NCBI GenBank assembly: GCA_023481175.1
Contig: JAMCWM010000026.1
Coordinates: forward strand, 1 to 64,000
Length of the DNA stretch: 64,000 bases
Source: Nitrospirota bacterium
Lineage (GTDB): Bacteria; Nitrospirota; Leptospirillia; Leptospirillales; Leptospirillaceae
Direction of reading: 5' to 3'
A model generated the notes under the pieces. The model ran no database searches and was not told where the DNA came from. It worked only from the letters and a program-made list of their open reading frames with translations. Each line of letters starts with the position of its first letter. The first letter of the stretch is position 1. Positions 16,612 to 25,441 of the stretch are shown in pieces. The translations under genes and the position numbers were made by a program.

Positions 16612-17781
16612 ATGAAAGCCTATCGATACCGGATCGAGCCGGATGAAAAACAGGTCGAGTTTCTTGCCAAACAGTTCGGATGCTCCCGCTTCGTCTACAA
16701 CTGGGCCTTGGATCTCAAAACGAAAGCGTGGCAGACGGAACGGAAGGGGATTTCCGTCTTCGAGATCAGTCGCCAGATGACGCTTCTCAAAAAGGAAAAG
16801 GAATGGCTGTCGGAAGTCGCGTCCCAGCCTCTCCAGCAATCCCTGATCCATCTCGACAAGGCATTCACGGGGTTCTTCAAGAAGAAGACCGACTACCCGA
16901 GGTACAAGAGCAAGTGGGGAAAACAGTCGGCCTCTTTCCCCCAAAACGTCGAAGTGGAATTTTCCTCCGGAACGATCGTTTTTCCGAAAATCGGGCGCAT
17001 CAAGGCCCGGTTCTCCCGGACCTTCACGGGAGTCGTCAAGACGGTCACGATCACCAAAACCGTGACCGGGAAATACTTCGCCTCCGTTCTGGTCGAGAGC
17101 GAAAACCAAGCTCCCGTTCCCGTTCCGGATGTCGAAGAAACGGCCGTCGGTCTCGATCTTGGGCTGACGCACTTCCTGACGCTCAGCACAGGAGAAAAGG
17201 TCGAGCATCCGAAGCATCCCGAAAAAGATCTGGATCGAATCAAGGCATTGCACCAGAGAGTCAGTCGAAAGAAAAAAGGCTCCAAGAACAGAAGGAAAGC
17301 TATCGTCAAGCTGGCATTGGCCTATGAAAGAGTCTCCAACAAACGGGACGACTTCCTTCAGAAAGTTTCGACAAGACTCGTCCGGGATTTCGGAACCTTG
17401 TGTTTCGAGGATCTGAACGTCGCCGGAATGACGCAGAATCGCCATCTGTCCAGACATATCGGACAGAGCGGATGGTCGAAGTTCAAGATTCTTTGCGAAG
17501 GGAAAGCCTCCGCAAACGGAAAACACATTCGGACCATTGGACGATTTGAGCCAAGTTCCAAGCTTTGTTCTTGTGGATATCGGAACAAAGACCTTTCCTT
17601 GTCCGACAGAACATGGGTCTGTCCCGTCTGCAAAACAACCCATGACCGGGACATTCTGGCGGCGAACAACATCAAGCGTTTCGCTTTCGTAAAACAGAAT
17701 ACATCCGGGGGCACCGGAGGTGAGTCTGGGGAGATGCCCGTCAATAAAAGGGATCGAAGAACCAGAAAATCTCAGGAGTGA
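16612..17781 (+). CDS. tnpB: TnpB RNA-guided nuclease, intact
   Basis: A 389-aa TnpB/OrfB protein, the family ancestral to Cas12 that cuts DNA guided by an omega RNA from its own right end. The N-terminal OrfB HTH region begins MKAYRYRIEPDEKQ. The RuvC aspartate is in GLDLGLTHFL near residue 184, the glutamate in FEDLNVAGM near 265 and the last aspartate in DRDILAANNI near 347. The zinc ribbon is CSCG...CPVC. All catalytic residues are present and the length is normal. The basic tail runs into the right end, where the guide RNA would be encoded. Confidence 0.92.
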   Translation: MKAYRYRIEPDEKQVEFLAKQFGCSRFVYNWALDLKTKAWQTERKGISVFEISRQMTLLKKEKEWLSEVASQPLQQSLIHLDKAFTGFFKKKTDYPRYKSKWGKQSASFPQNVEVEFSSGTIVFPKIGRIKARFSRTFTGVVKTVTITKTVTGKYFASVLVESENQAPVPVPDVEETAVGLDLGLTHFLTLSTGEKVEHPKHPEKDLDRIKALHQRVSRKKKGSKNRRKAIVKLALAYERVSNKRDDFLQKVSTRLVRDFGTLCFEDLNVAGMTQNRHLSRHIGQSGWSKFKILCEGKASANGKHIRTIGRFEPSSKLCSCGYRNKDLSLSDRTWVCPVCKTTHDRDILAANNIKRFAFVKQNTSGGTGGESGEMPVNKRDRRTRKSQE

Positions 17782-17791
17782 TCCTGGGAAT

Positions 17792-17830
17792 CCCCCGCTA
17801 CAACCGCTTCTCAGGTTTAGCGGCGGGAGG
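17792..17830 (+). repeat. Right-end hairpin of the IS605-type element, likely omega-RNA region
   Basis: CCCCCGCTA at 17792 folds onto TAGCGGCGGG at 17818-17827, with ACC/GGT pairs extending the stem. The same sequence, with few changes, is present inverted at about 51690-51730. In TnpB elements the guide RNA overlaps this end and its guide is read from the flanking DNA. Confidence 0.55.
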
Positions 17831-17833
17831 ATG

Positions 17834-18005
17834 TCAATTCAACTCCTCAAGGTCCTCCGCTTTCAGGTGAGTATATCTTTTTAACATCTGCAATGTCTTG
17901 TATCCGGCAATGGCTGCTACCTGCATCGGATTCAGGCCCTTCTCGAAAAATCGTGACGTGGCCTCGTGGCGGAGATCGTGGAAAATGAACTCTCCCGCCA
18001 CTAAG
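17834..18005 (-). pseudogene. C-terminal fragment of a tyrosine recombinase (integrase)
   Basis: The minus strand encodes [17 protein letters not shown], then [19 protein letters not shown] and [12 protein letters not shown] before a TGA at 17834-17836. This is the HxLRH box and the tyrosine box of a phage-type integrase, with the catalytic Tyr in LKRYTHL. The rest of the gene is missing; upstream of about 18005 the sequence becomes a broken IS1182-type transposase. It probably marks the edge of a degraded integrated element. Confidence 0.8.
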
Positions 18006-19252
18006 TTAACGCTGTCGTGGAGGTTTCCTGTCTCGCGACCGACAGTTCCTCTTTCGCCGAGGATGCGCGAAGCCGTTACGGTGGAGGCCCTGGATCTGTC
18101 GGCCTTCGAGCGCTCTCCGGCAAAGGACTCCCGGGGACGTCCGGGCTATGTTCCCCGGATCATGGCGGCGCTGCTTCTCTATGCTTACCGGCTTACTGCC
18201 AGGGAGAGCGGTCGAGCCGGAAGATCGAGGGGCTGTGCGTGCGGGATGTCTCCTACCGGGTGGTGTCGGCCCAGCTTTTCCCGGACCACACCTCTATCGC
18301 CCGGTTCCGGAAGGAGCATGGAGCGGCGTTGGAAGACCTTTTTCCCAAGATCCTTCTGCTCTGCAAGAAGGCCGGACTGGCCGAAGCGGAGATGACGGAC
18401 CGGGAGAAAAACAGGACGGGAGAGGAACACGGAAACCGTCTTCCAAAGGCTCTGGCCAAGAAGGCCGAGCGGAAGAGCCGGATCCGGAAATGTCTGGCCG
18501 ATCTGGAGGCCAAGGCCGAGCGGCTTCGGCGGGAGAAGGAAGAAAAGGCCGAAAAGCGGACTGGGCGGGAAGAAGCCTCCGGTCCTCTTCGCGGCCGAAA
18601 GCCCCAGAAGGAGGCCCCGGTCGATCCCGAAGCCCTCAAGGCCAACACGACCGATCCGGAGAGCCGGATCATGGGGAGCCGCAAGGAAGGATCTGTGCAG
18701 GCGTACAATGCCCAGATTGTAGTGACTGAAGACTAGATCATCGTGGAGGCCGAGATCACTCAGGAGGCCAACGACCAGAATCAACGGCTTCCCATGCTGG
18801 AAGCGACCAGGCAAACCCTGAAGTCTGCGGGGATTGACGAAACTCCCCGTGAGGTCGTGGCCGATACCGGATACTGGAACGAAGCGGCGATCGCGAAAGT
18901 CAAGGCGGGAGAGACGGAGTTCTTCATCAATCCCTTCCGGAAGGCCCGGGGACGAAAGCGAAAAGATGGGGCCGAACCGAAGAAAAAGCCCCCCACGCCG
19001 TCCGAGGAGAAGATGCACAGAGATCGGGCCGGGGAGATCCTGAAACGGCGAGGCGCCATGGTGGAGGGAGTCTTCGGCCAGATCAAGACCGTCCAGGGAG
19101 CGACCCGGTTCATGCGGCGAGGAATTGCGGCGTGTGCGTCGGAATGGAAGCTCATCTGCGCTGCCCACAACCTGTTGAAGATCTGGAGAGCCTTGACCAA
19201 AAGACGAAAAGAGGCAATCCCCTGCCTGGCTGCGTCCCCCTGTCCGGGATGA
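18006..19252 (+). pseudogene. IS1182-family transposase, broken
   Basis: Pieced together, this encodes an IS1182/DUF772 transposase: [12 protein letters not shown], then PRIMAALLLYAY, then CQGERSSRKIEGLCVRDVSYR, a long charged helix, GSVQAYNAQIVVTED, and the C-terminal VVADTGYWNE and VEGVFGQIKTVQGATRFMRRG. Three kinds of lesion are visible. The N-terminus is split over frames. An eight-base insertion at about 18185-18198 (a CGGCTTAC tandem copy) shifts the frame after LLYAY. A TAG at 18734-18736 interrupts TED-IIVEAE where the family has Gln, consistent with CAG to TAG. No active transposase is expected. Confidence 0.82.
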
Positions 19253-19514
19253 GGGGAGAGAGGCCACCGGGGAGGTCCGTCCGTCTCGGATCTGCCGAAG
19301 AGATGCGGGAGAGAGCTTGGTCCGGTTCTGATCACAGTCTTCCTCGCTTCGTTTCGGGCATTCGAGGTCAGGGGATGGAAAAGTGGGGAAGATGACGGAA
19401 GAGATGATCACGCACTATATGGAACTTCATTTCGAACCGCGCCCCAATGATGAGTTCAAAATGGAAGGGGAGTCCTCCCGATGCTCCCCACAGCGAGCGA
19501 AGCGCAACGGCGCC
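19253..19514. other. Post-IS spacer, no gene recognised
   Basis: Probably contains the right end of the IS1182-type element. No inverted terminal repeat could be fixed by eye, and open frames here lack families. Confidence 0.35.
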
Positions 19515-19571
19515 CGGCCGGCCCGCCCCCACGAAGAGTGGGTGTCTCCGGTTATTGCAAACCAAGCCACC
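19515..19571 (-). pseudogene. Sliver of a metallo-beta-lactamase-fold hydrolase gene
   Basis: On the minus strand about 50 bases closely match the persulfide-dioxygenase-like gene at 24.1 kb: TGGTTTGCAATAACCGGAGA here against TGGTTCGCCATCACCGGAGA there, followed by a shared CTCTTCGTGGGGGCGG and GGCCGGCC. The encoded WFAITGDT is the same, and a small insertion then breaks the frame. The rest of the gene is gone. Confidence 0.6.
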
Positions 19572-19574
19572 CTC

Positions 19575-20714
19575 TCAACGCTGAAGGATTCCTTTGCCGA
19601 AATAGTACCAGAGGGAAAAATTGGGGGTCGTGGCCAGGTATTCGTTGTTGCCCCAGGCGGGAAGAAGAACCCCGGCCGACAGAGCCAGCCTCGGCGTCAG
19701 GTTCACTTCGACGGTCGGCTGTACGGCGATCAGGTTGAAACTGGAGGGAGTGGTATTGACCGGAATGCCGTCCAATGAAAAGGGAAGCTCCGAAAGGCCG
19801 ACGACCTCCAGAATCAATCCCAGGCCATGCTTTTCGTTGATCACGTCCTCGACCGCCATCCGGTACTGGATCAGGTCCCCGAACTGGGCAAAGATCTTGG
19901 GATCTGCCGCGGTGAGGGATTCGAGGCCGGGAAAACTGTACGTATAGTACAGGCCCCCGTAAAATCGGAAGGGACGGATGTTTTTCCGAAGCAAAAGGGT
20001 CCCGGTCAGGGAAGGGCTTCCAAAACGGGTGGAAGGAAGCACCGAAATGGGGGGCAATCCGCCCTTCGGGACCGGCGTTCCCAGCCAGGAGGTGGTCGGA
20101 AGGGTCAGAAAGAGAAAAGAGGCGAAGGAGGGACGGGCCGAATTCGGGTTCTGGATGATCCACCGGTGCTTGACTCCCAAGGTGAGGTCGTTGAGTCCTG
20201 CGCCATTGATCGAGGATCCTCCGATCGACGAGAAAGTCCCGATGAGGGAAGGCAGGAGTGCCAGTTCCGTATTGGACCCGATCCCGAAATACATCGCTTC
20301 CAGCGCGAGCAGCTGGGTTTCGCGAAACCCCTGGGGCAACGCCGCGACGCCGCCGCTGTCGGTATATTGGGCCTGGGTGAAACGGGTATAAAAAAAGAAG
20401 CGGGCGTTGAAGACCCCTTCGGGAAGGGTGTCGGCGTAGGAAACGAGGTTTGGCCCCGCCGTGAGGGGGTTCCATGAATGCTGATAGGCGGAAAGGGCGT
20501 CAGGACCGTTGAGCGACAGGGGAACCTCCGCCGGGCTTCCCGGAAAGGAGGCGGAATCCCCGGATGTCCCCTGAACGGAAGGAGAACTGTGAGGCGATGC
20601 CGGGTCCGGCGGATCGGCCGCCCAACATCCCGGGTTCTCCGACAAAAGTCCTGTGGACAGAAAAACAACGAACAGACAAAGGCTTGCCATCGTCTTTGCA
20701 GTCCGGTCCCCCAA
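19575..20714 (-). CDS. Outer-membrane beta-barrel protein, unknown substrate
   Basis: A 379-aa exported protein. The signal peptide is ASLCLFVVFLSTGLL with a likely cut after CWA. A proline/serine-rich spacer follows, and then alternating hydrophobic/polar strands with aromatic ends to a final WYYFGKGILQR, typical of a porin-like barrel. It resembles the broad MetA-pathway/transporter-like outer membrane group, but function is unknown. The TTG at 20714 is chosen because GGAAGGGAGG lies about seven bases upstream; ATG at 20690 is possible, and a longer frame reaches 20843. The gene lies alone between mobile debris and the PstS-like gene. Confidence 0.72.
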   Translation of the reverse strand: MGDRTAKTMASLCLFVVFLSTGLLSENPGCWAADPPDPASPHSSPSVQGTSGDSASFPGSPAEVPLSLNGPDALSAYQHSWNPLTAGPNLVSYADTLPEGVFNARFFFYTRFTQAQYTDSGGVAALPQGFRETQLLALEAMYFGIGSNTELALLPSLIGTFSSIGGSSINGAGLNDLTLGVKHRWIIQNPNSARPSFASFLFLTLPTTSWLGTPVPKGGLPPISVLPSTRFGSPSLTGTLLLRKNIRPFRFYGGLYYTYSFPGLESLTAADPKIFAQFGDLIQYRMAVEDVINEKHGLGLILEVVGLSELPFSLDGIPVNTTPSSFNLIAVQPTVEVNLTPRLALSAGVLLPAWGNNEYLATTPNFSLWYYFGKGILQR

Positions 20715-20843
20715 TAGGGCCTCCCTTCCGATTCTCGAGTCCCGATTTCTCCTCTCGAAGAATTTTTTTCGGGGCATCGAGAATCTTGCGGACGTTCGAT
20801 TGTTCTGATAACACTCATATAGGTTTATGCCATTGCCTGACAT

Positions 20844-21056
20844 ATTGGTCTATCCGCGTCCATTTTCTTCCAAAATCTGGCCGGATCCGGCTCCGATAAG
20901 AAGACGGACCAGAAAAACCCGGACCCGTCGACCCTTTCCGGACTGCCTGCACATTCCCTCTGGCCCTCCCGGCCGATCGAGAATCCGGGATCCTGTTTTT
21001 TCGTCGAGACTCCCTGTTTCACGACTTCGGAACCCCGGGAAATCCCGGAAGGAGGT
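20844..21056. other. Intergenic, nothing recognised
   Basis: A 213-base gap between two minus-strand genes that presumably holds the promoter of the barrel gene. No clear terminator hairpin with a T-run was found. Confidence 0.35.
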
Positions 21057-22154
21057 CTATCCCCCGGTCTCGATCTCGAAGCTGTTGCCAGGCAACAGCC
21101 GGTTCATGATCTTTTCCAGGCGCGGCCTGAGCGGAGCAAAGGGAAGGGGGGCAAAGCCGGTCCTGTCCGTGTATTTTTCGCTCTGTCCCCGGGTGAGGAC
21201 CCAGACAAGAAGGCGCTTCACGTCTCTCATGGTCTGGGACGGAAGGGTGGTGCTGACCGTCCAGAATTCGAAATTGACATCCGGATAAACGTCCTTGCCG
21301 TGAAGCTTCCAGACCAGGGAGCGGTTGAAGTCCTCAGGAAAGGACGGGTCGTGGAGGGCCGCCAAGGCGGCGGCCTGGACAGATGCGGCAGACTCCACGA
21401 TGTAGCGCCCCTCCCGGTTCTTCAGCGCCATGGATTTGAGATGAGACTTCCTGACCCATCCGAGACCGGCATACCCGATCGCGCCGGGGGTTGTCCGAAC
21501 GGCATGCACCAGGGCGGCAGAGCCTTTGTATCCCTGTCCCGCCGGCCAGTTTGGGGAACGGTCGCGCCCGATGGTGTCGAACCAGTCCTTCGAGGTCTGG
21601 TTCAGGTAATCGGTAAAGACAAAGGTCGTCCCGGAGGCGTCGGCGCGGTGGAGGACCCGGATTCTCCGATGGGGAAAATTCACACCCGGATTCATGGCCC
21701 GGATGGCCTTGTCGTCCCAGAAGCGGATCTTTCCCCGGTAAATGGCGGACAGGGTCGGACCGTCCATCCGGAGGGCTCCGGACTTCGAAAGGCCCGGGAG
21801 ATTGTAGATGACCTGGGTATCCTCGAGGGCGACGGGTATGGAGACGAGAGAGGGGTACCGCTTCTTCAGGTCCCGGGTCAGATAGGCGTCGGAGGCGCCG
21901 ATGGTGACATTCCCGTCGGCGGCCTTGGACATTCCGGCTCCCGATCCGGTCGGGGCGATCGAAACATGGACCCCGGGGTGGTGCTTCATGTACTCCCGGG
22001 CCCAGACCTGCTCGAGGGGAACGAGCATGGTCGAACCGGAAATGGAGAGGTCGGCCGCAAACGTTCTGCCCGGGACAAGGGCGAGGGCACAAGCCACGAC
22101 AGCGATCCCCATCGTGGTCAGGGTGGTCAGGGAGCGCTTGACGAGTCGTTCCAT
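21057..22154 (-). CDS. PstS-like periplasmic phosphate-binding protein
   Basis: A 365-aa periplasmic binding protein with a signal peptide (about residues 1-34, cut after TFAA). Family motifs are SGSTMLVPLEQVW, APTGSGAGMSKAADG, then RADASGTTFVFTDYLNQTS and TPGAIGYAGLGWV. PstS delivers phosphate to the PstCAB importer. No pstC, pstA, pstB or phoU is in this window, so this copy is either an orphan or serves a distant transporter. A CCAAGGAGGAATCG leader with AGGAGG precedes the ATG at 22154. Confidence 0.85.
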   Translation of the reverse strand: MERLVKRSLTTLTTMGIAVVACALALVPGRTFAADLSISGSTMLVPLEQVWAREYMKHHPGVHVSIAPTGSGAGMSKAADGNVTIGASDAYLTRDLKKRYPSLVSIPVALEDTQVIYNLPGLSKSGALRMDGPTLSAIYRGKIRFWDDKAIRAMNPGVNFPHRRIRVLHRADASGTTFVFTDYLNQTSKDWFDTIGRDRSPNWPAGQGYKGSAALVHAVRTTPGAIGYAGLGWVRKSHLKSMALKNREGRYIVESAASVQAAALAALHDPSFPEDFNRSLVWKLHGKDVYPDVNFEFWTVSTTLPSQTMRDVKRLLVWVLTRGQSEKYTDRTGFAPLPFAPLRPRLEKIMNRLLPGNSFEIETGG

Positions 22155-22363
22155 CGATTCCTCCTTGGAAAGGCCGCACTGGGAAAAACGGCATGTGAAA
22201 CGGTTTCGGACGCGACACTCCGGGGGAAAGGAGACATCCGGCGAGTCTGTTTTTTTCCGGTTTCGTCAAGAGTCGATGGTACCACGGACACGATCGGTCT
22301 CTTGAGAGCTTGTCCCGCCCTTGCGAATGGACGTTGTTCGTGTCCTTTCATGCGCGAAGAGGC

Positions 22364-23806
22364 TCATTCCTCCCCGGAAAGAGGGGAGGGTTCATCCCTG
22401 TCCGGCCTGTCCGGATTGATGAGGGGATGCGTTTCGACGCTGCCGAAGGCGACCCACAGCCCGGAAACGAAGAGAAGACCGGCCGTGATCCAGAAAAGAA
22501 CGGGGATCCGCTGGGTCCATTGTCCCGCGGCCCCCAGAACCACCGCCCCTATCGCATATCCGAAATCTCTCCAGAAACGGTAGGTTCCCAAGGCCTTCCC
22601 GCGCCAGACCGCGGGAGAAATATCGGCAACCGCGGCGATCAGGTTCGGATAGAGAAGAGCCATGCCGAGGCCCATGACGACCGCCCAAAAACACCAAAAG
22701 GCCTTCGTTTGGCTTTCCACAGTTCCAAGAATTCCCAGAGCCAGGCACCAAAGGCCGGAAACGATGACGGGCTTTCGGCCGATCCGGTCGGACAGAACGC
22801 CGGTCCCCAACTGGGCGACTCCCCACACCATCGCATAGAGTCCCGTGATCCATCCGATGGAGACGATATCGAGCCCCTGCCTTCGGAAAAAAAGAGGAAC
22901 AATCGCCCACACCAGCGTATCGGCCACCTTGTTGGCGACGCCGGCCTGGGACAGAGCCCGGAATGTGGGGTGGCGGAACGAGACCAGAAGAAAGATGGCC
23001 CCGGCGGAAGACTGATCCGGAACACCCTTGGGAAAGCGGGGTCTCGGTCCGAAGGATCGGTTTTCCTGATAGTCGGCATGTTCGGCCTTGGCCCAGAAGA
23101 GCGTCTCCCGGACAAACAGAAGCGCCGTCGCCAGCGCCAGAAGGCATACGGCCAGTCCCCAAACGAAGAGGGCGGGCCGGGCGCCCCACAGGGAGGCCAG
23201 GTATCCCGTGGCCACACCGGAAACCCCCACCGCGAGATATCCCGCGAATTCGTTGATGCCGGTGGCAAACCCCCTCTGTCCGGGTCGGGTGATGTCGATC
23301 TTGCTGGTGACCGTCATGGTCCACGCCAGGGCCTGGTTGACGCCGAGAAACACGTTCGCCCCGACGATCCACCACCAGTCGGGCGCCCACAGGATGAGGA
23401 ACGGCACCGGGATTCCGAAGCACCACCCCAGAATCAGGACCGGTTTCCGCCCGATCCGGTCGGCCAGTGTTCCTCCCGCGAAATTGAGCGCGCTTTTGAC
23501 GAGCCCGAAGGAAAAGATAAAAGACAGGAGAAAAAGAAGGGAGGCAGGAGCGACCCCGAAATCGCGATGGGCCAGACTCGGGAGGACATTCCGTTCCATC
23601 CCGATCATGAGGCCCACGAAAAAAACCTGGAGAATCTGGTGCAAAAATTGACCCAGGTTGACCCGGATTCCCCGACGGTAAGGCCGTTCCCCCTCACCCA
23701 TCGGATTCGCTTCATGGCCTCCGTGAGGACCGGGGGCCTTCCCCCGCTGGCGGCCTGTCTCCAAAGTCGGCTCTTCCTCCTCCCGGATTCCTCCCGTCAA
23801 CGACAT
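22364..23806 (-). CDS. MFS transporter, third gene of the ArsR-rhodanese operon
   Basis: A 480-aa major facilitator with about 12 predicted spans. The loop motif GGTLADRIGRKP lies between spans 2 and 3, with a second copy GVLSDRIGRKP in the C-terminal half. The substrate cannot be read from sequence; similar carriers beside sulfur-detoxification genes may export sulfite or related anions, which is inference. The ATG at 23806 lies within the end of the upstream hydrolase gene (10-base overlap), preceded by GGGGAGA, so translation is coupled. The frame stays open upstream only as antisense-like sequence. The C-terminus is a charged cytoplasmic tail. Confidence 0.85.
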   Translation of the reverse strand: MSLTGGIREEEEPTLETGRQRGKAPGPHGGHEANPMGEGERPYRRGIRVNLGQFLHQILQVFFVGLMIGMERNVLPSLAHRDFGVAPASLLFLLSFIFSFGLVKSALNFAGGTLADRIGRKPVLILGWCFGIPVPFLILWAPDWWWIVGANVFLGVNQALAWTMTVTSKIDITRPGQRGFATGINEFAGYLAVGVSGVATGYLASLWGARPALFVWGLAVCLLALATALLFVRETLFWAKAEHADYQENRSFGPRPRFPKGVPDQSSAGAIFLLVSFRHPTFRALSQAGVANKVADTLVWAIVPLFFRRQGLDIVSIGWITGLYAMVWGVAQLGTGVLSDRIGRKPVIVSGLWCLALGILGTVESQTKAFWCFWAVVMGLGMALLYPNLIAAVADISPAVWRGKALGTYRFWRDFGYAIGAVVLGAAGQWTQRIPVLFWITAGLLFVSGLWVAFGSVETHPLINPDRPDRDEPSPLSGEE

Positions 23807-24537
23807 TCTCCCCGGTTGACGGCGACGATCCGCTCCATCTCTCCGGGTACGGGCGGGATATCGGAAAGGACCGCGCGGATGAAGGACTCCCGGTCCGGGG
23901 AGGAGAGGAGGGGGTTGGTGCGCTTTTCGAATCCGAAGGTCGAAGACGGCTTCCCCGAGAGGCCCTTCCCGCAGACAGAGCCGGACGTATGCGCCGGATA
24001 AATCTCGATGTGGTCCGGAAGGGGGAGAATTTTCTCCTGGAGGCTGTCGAAAAGCTGTCCGGCCCATTCTTCGGAATGGCCCCCCAAGTCCGGCCGGCCG
24101 ACCGCCCCCACGAAGAGGGTGTCTCCGGTGATGGCGAACCAGGGCTCATCGCCCCTTCTCCGATCGGTGACCAGGAGGCAGAGACTGTCCGGGGTATGCC
24201 CCGGTGTATGGATCACCCGGATTCCCACGTTCCCTGCTTCGATGAAATCATTGTCGCGAAGCGGGTGGAACGGGAATCGGACCAGCGAGGCGTCGCTTTC
24301 GTGAAGGGCGTATCGGGCGCCCACCCTCTCCGCAAGGTTTCGGCCGCCCGAATAATGATCCGCATGGATGTGCGTGTCGATCACATGGGTGATGGAGACA
24401 TTTTCCATCCGGGCCTGTTCGAGGAACATCTCTTCGTCTCCGGCAACCACGTCCACGGCGACCGCCTTTCCCAGAGTCGCGCACCCAAAAAAATAGGAAA
24501 GGGAGGATTCTTTGGTGCGAATCTGTCTGAAAAACAT
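23797..24537 (-). CDS. Persulfide dioxygenase-like metallo-hydrolase (ETHE1/Blh type)
   Basis: A 246-aa metallo-beta-lactamase-fold protein. The metal box THIHADH is near residue 56, TPGHTPDSLCLL near 111 and TGDTLFVGAVGRPDL near 137, and PAHTSGS near 183 supplies the last histidine. The GRPDL segment is typical of ETHE1-type persulfide dioxygenases, which oxidise glutathione persulfide to sulfite. It sits between an ArsR-rhodanese protein and an MFS carrier, a context typical of sulfide/persulfide detoxification. A good GAAGGAGAAGAG ribosome site precedes the ATG. A fragment of a close relative is at 19.5 kb. Confidence 0.87.
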   Translation of the reverse strand: MFFRQIRTKESSLSYFFGCATLGKAVAVDVVAGDEEMFLEQARMENVSITHVIDTHIHADHYSGGRNLAERVGARYALHESDASLVRFPFHPLRDNDFIEAGNVGIRVIHTPGHTPDSLCLLVTDRRRGDEPWFAITGDTLFVGAVGRPDLGGHSEEWAGQLFDSLQEKILPLPDHIEIYPAHTSGSVCGKGLSGKPSSTFGFEKRTNPLLSSPDRESFIRAVLSDIPPVPGEMERIVAVNRGECR

Positions 24538-24605
24538 CTCTTCTCCTTCACGTTAAGGTATCGCCGCCTTTCCCCCGACACTCCGGACAGACCGGCCGTC
24601 TTGAC

Positions 24606-25268
24606 CTATCGGGCCAAGGAAAGACCCCGCGCCCGCCATTCCGCGACCCCGTCTTCCAGACGCACGGCGTCGAATCCCTCCTGAGACAGTATGCCCACCG
24701 CCTCCTTGGCCATCAGGCAGAAGGGGCCCCGGCAATAGGCCACGATCATCCGGTCGCCCGGAAGCTCCGAAATCCTCTGCTTCAATTCGGGCAGGGGGAT
24801 GGAAAGAGCGCAGGGAAGATGGGCCGTTTGGTACTCGGCCAAAGGGCGGACATCGAGGACGACGACTTCGCCCTTCCGGGCCTTCCGGAGCAGTTCCCGG
24901 CCCGAGACCGGAGACAGCTCCCGGGGATTCGAAAGCAGCGTTATCATTGTCGCCCGGAGTTCGTGGAACCGTTCTTCGGCCAGCGTCCGAAGAGCCACCC
25001 AAAGGTCCGCCACATGATCGTCGGAGAGCCGGTAAAACATGTTCTTGCCGTCCCTTCGCCAGGAAACCAGATTCGCCCCTTTGAGCTCCTTCAGGTGGGC
25101 GCTGGCAAGCTTGATCGAGATTCCGGCCTCGACCGCAAGCTGATCGACGCATTTTTCGCCCTGAGAGAGAAGTTCGATCAGTTCCAGCCGCTTCGGGCTT
25201 CCCAGGGACTTTCCGATCCGGGCCACCTGTTCGTACAGAAATGTCTTTGTCTCCCGATGGTCGCTCAC
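24606..25268 (-). CDS. ArsR-family regulator fused to a rhodanese domain
   Basis: A 220-aa fusion. Residues 1-95 are an ArsR winged helix (LIELLSQGEKCVDQLAVEAG, then ASAHLKELKGANLV). Residues 115-215 are a rhodanese domain with EVVVLDVRPLAEYQTAHLPCAL and the active-site loop AYCRGPFC, whose cysteine can accept a persulfide. Such fusions could sense reactive sulfur directly through the rhodanese cysteine; that is inference. It starts with GTG preceded by AAGGAGAG. A 20-base palindrome lies 34 bases upstream. It is the first gene of a three-gene operon. Confidence 0.88.
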   Translation of the reverse strand: MSDHRETKTFLYEQVARIGKSLGSPKRLELIELLSQGEKCVDQLAVEAGISIKLASAHLKELKGANLVSWRRDGKNMFYRLSDDHVADLWVALRTLAEERFHELRATMITLLSNPRELSPVSGRELLRKARKGEVVVLDVRPLAEYQTAHLPCALSIPLPELKQRISELPGDRMIVAYCRGPFCLMAKEAVGILSQEGFDAVRLEDGVAEWRARGLSLAR

Positions 25269-25301
25269 GCGTCAGGCTCTCCTTGATAGATTATTCAAAC
25301 A

Positions 25302-25321
25302 AATTCTAGAATGTTAGAATT
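25302..25321. promoter_or_regulatory. Palindromic operator candidate for the ArsR-rhodanese operon
   Basis: AATTCTA at 25302-25308 and TAGAATT at 25315-25321 form a perfect inverted repeat with a six-base spacer. It lies in an AT-rich promoter region directly upstream of the ArsR-family gene, a usual position for autoregulation. Confidence 0.55.
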
Positions 25322-25441
25322 AATATAAACAAAAAACCTCTTGGGAATCAAGAGATTCTTTCGGCAACGGTCGGCGGTTGAAGAAGAGCTTGGCCCCGGG
25401 GCGACCCGCTCCGGAACGACAAAAATAAGGAGCCTCCCGGA

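Larger units (their letters stand above)
16518..17833 (+). mobile_element. IS200/IS605-type element carrying only tnpB (IS1341-like)
   Basis: The element consists of a left-end hairpin at 16526-16557, tnpB at 16612-17781 and a right-end hairpin at 17792-17830. There is no tnpA, so movement would need TnpA in trans. The same ends recur in inverted orientation at 51.7 kb (both ends, no tnpB) and at 53.7 kb (left end with a truncated tnpB). The right end abuts the stop codon of an integrase remnant at 17834. Boundaries are inferred from these shared ends and may be off by some bases. Confidence 0.7.
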
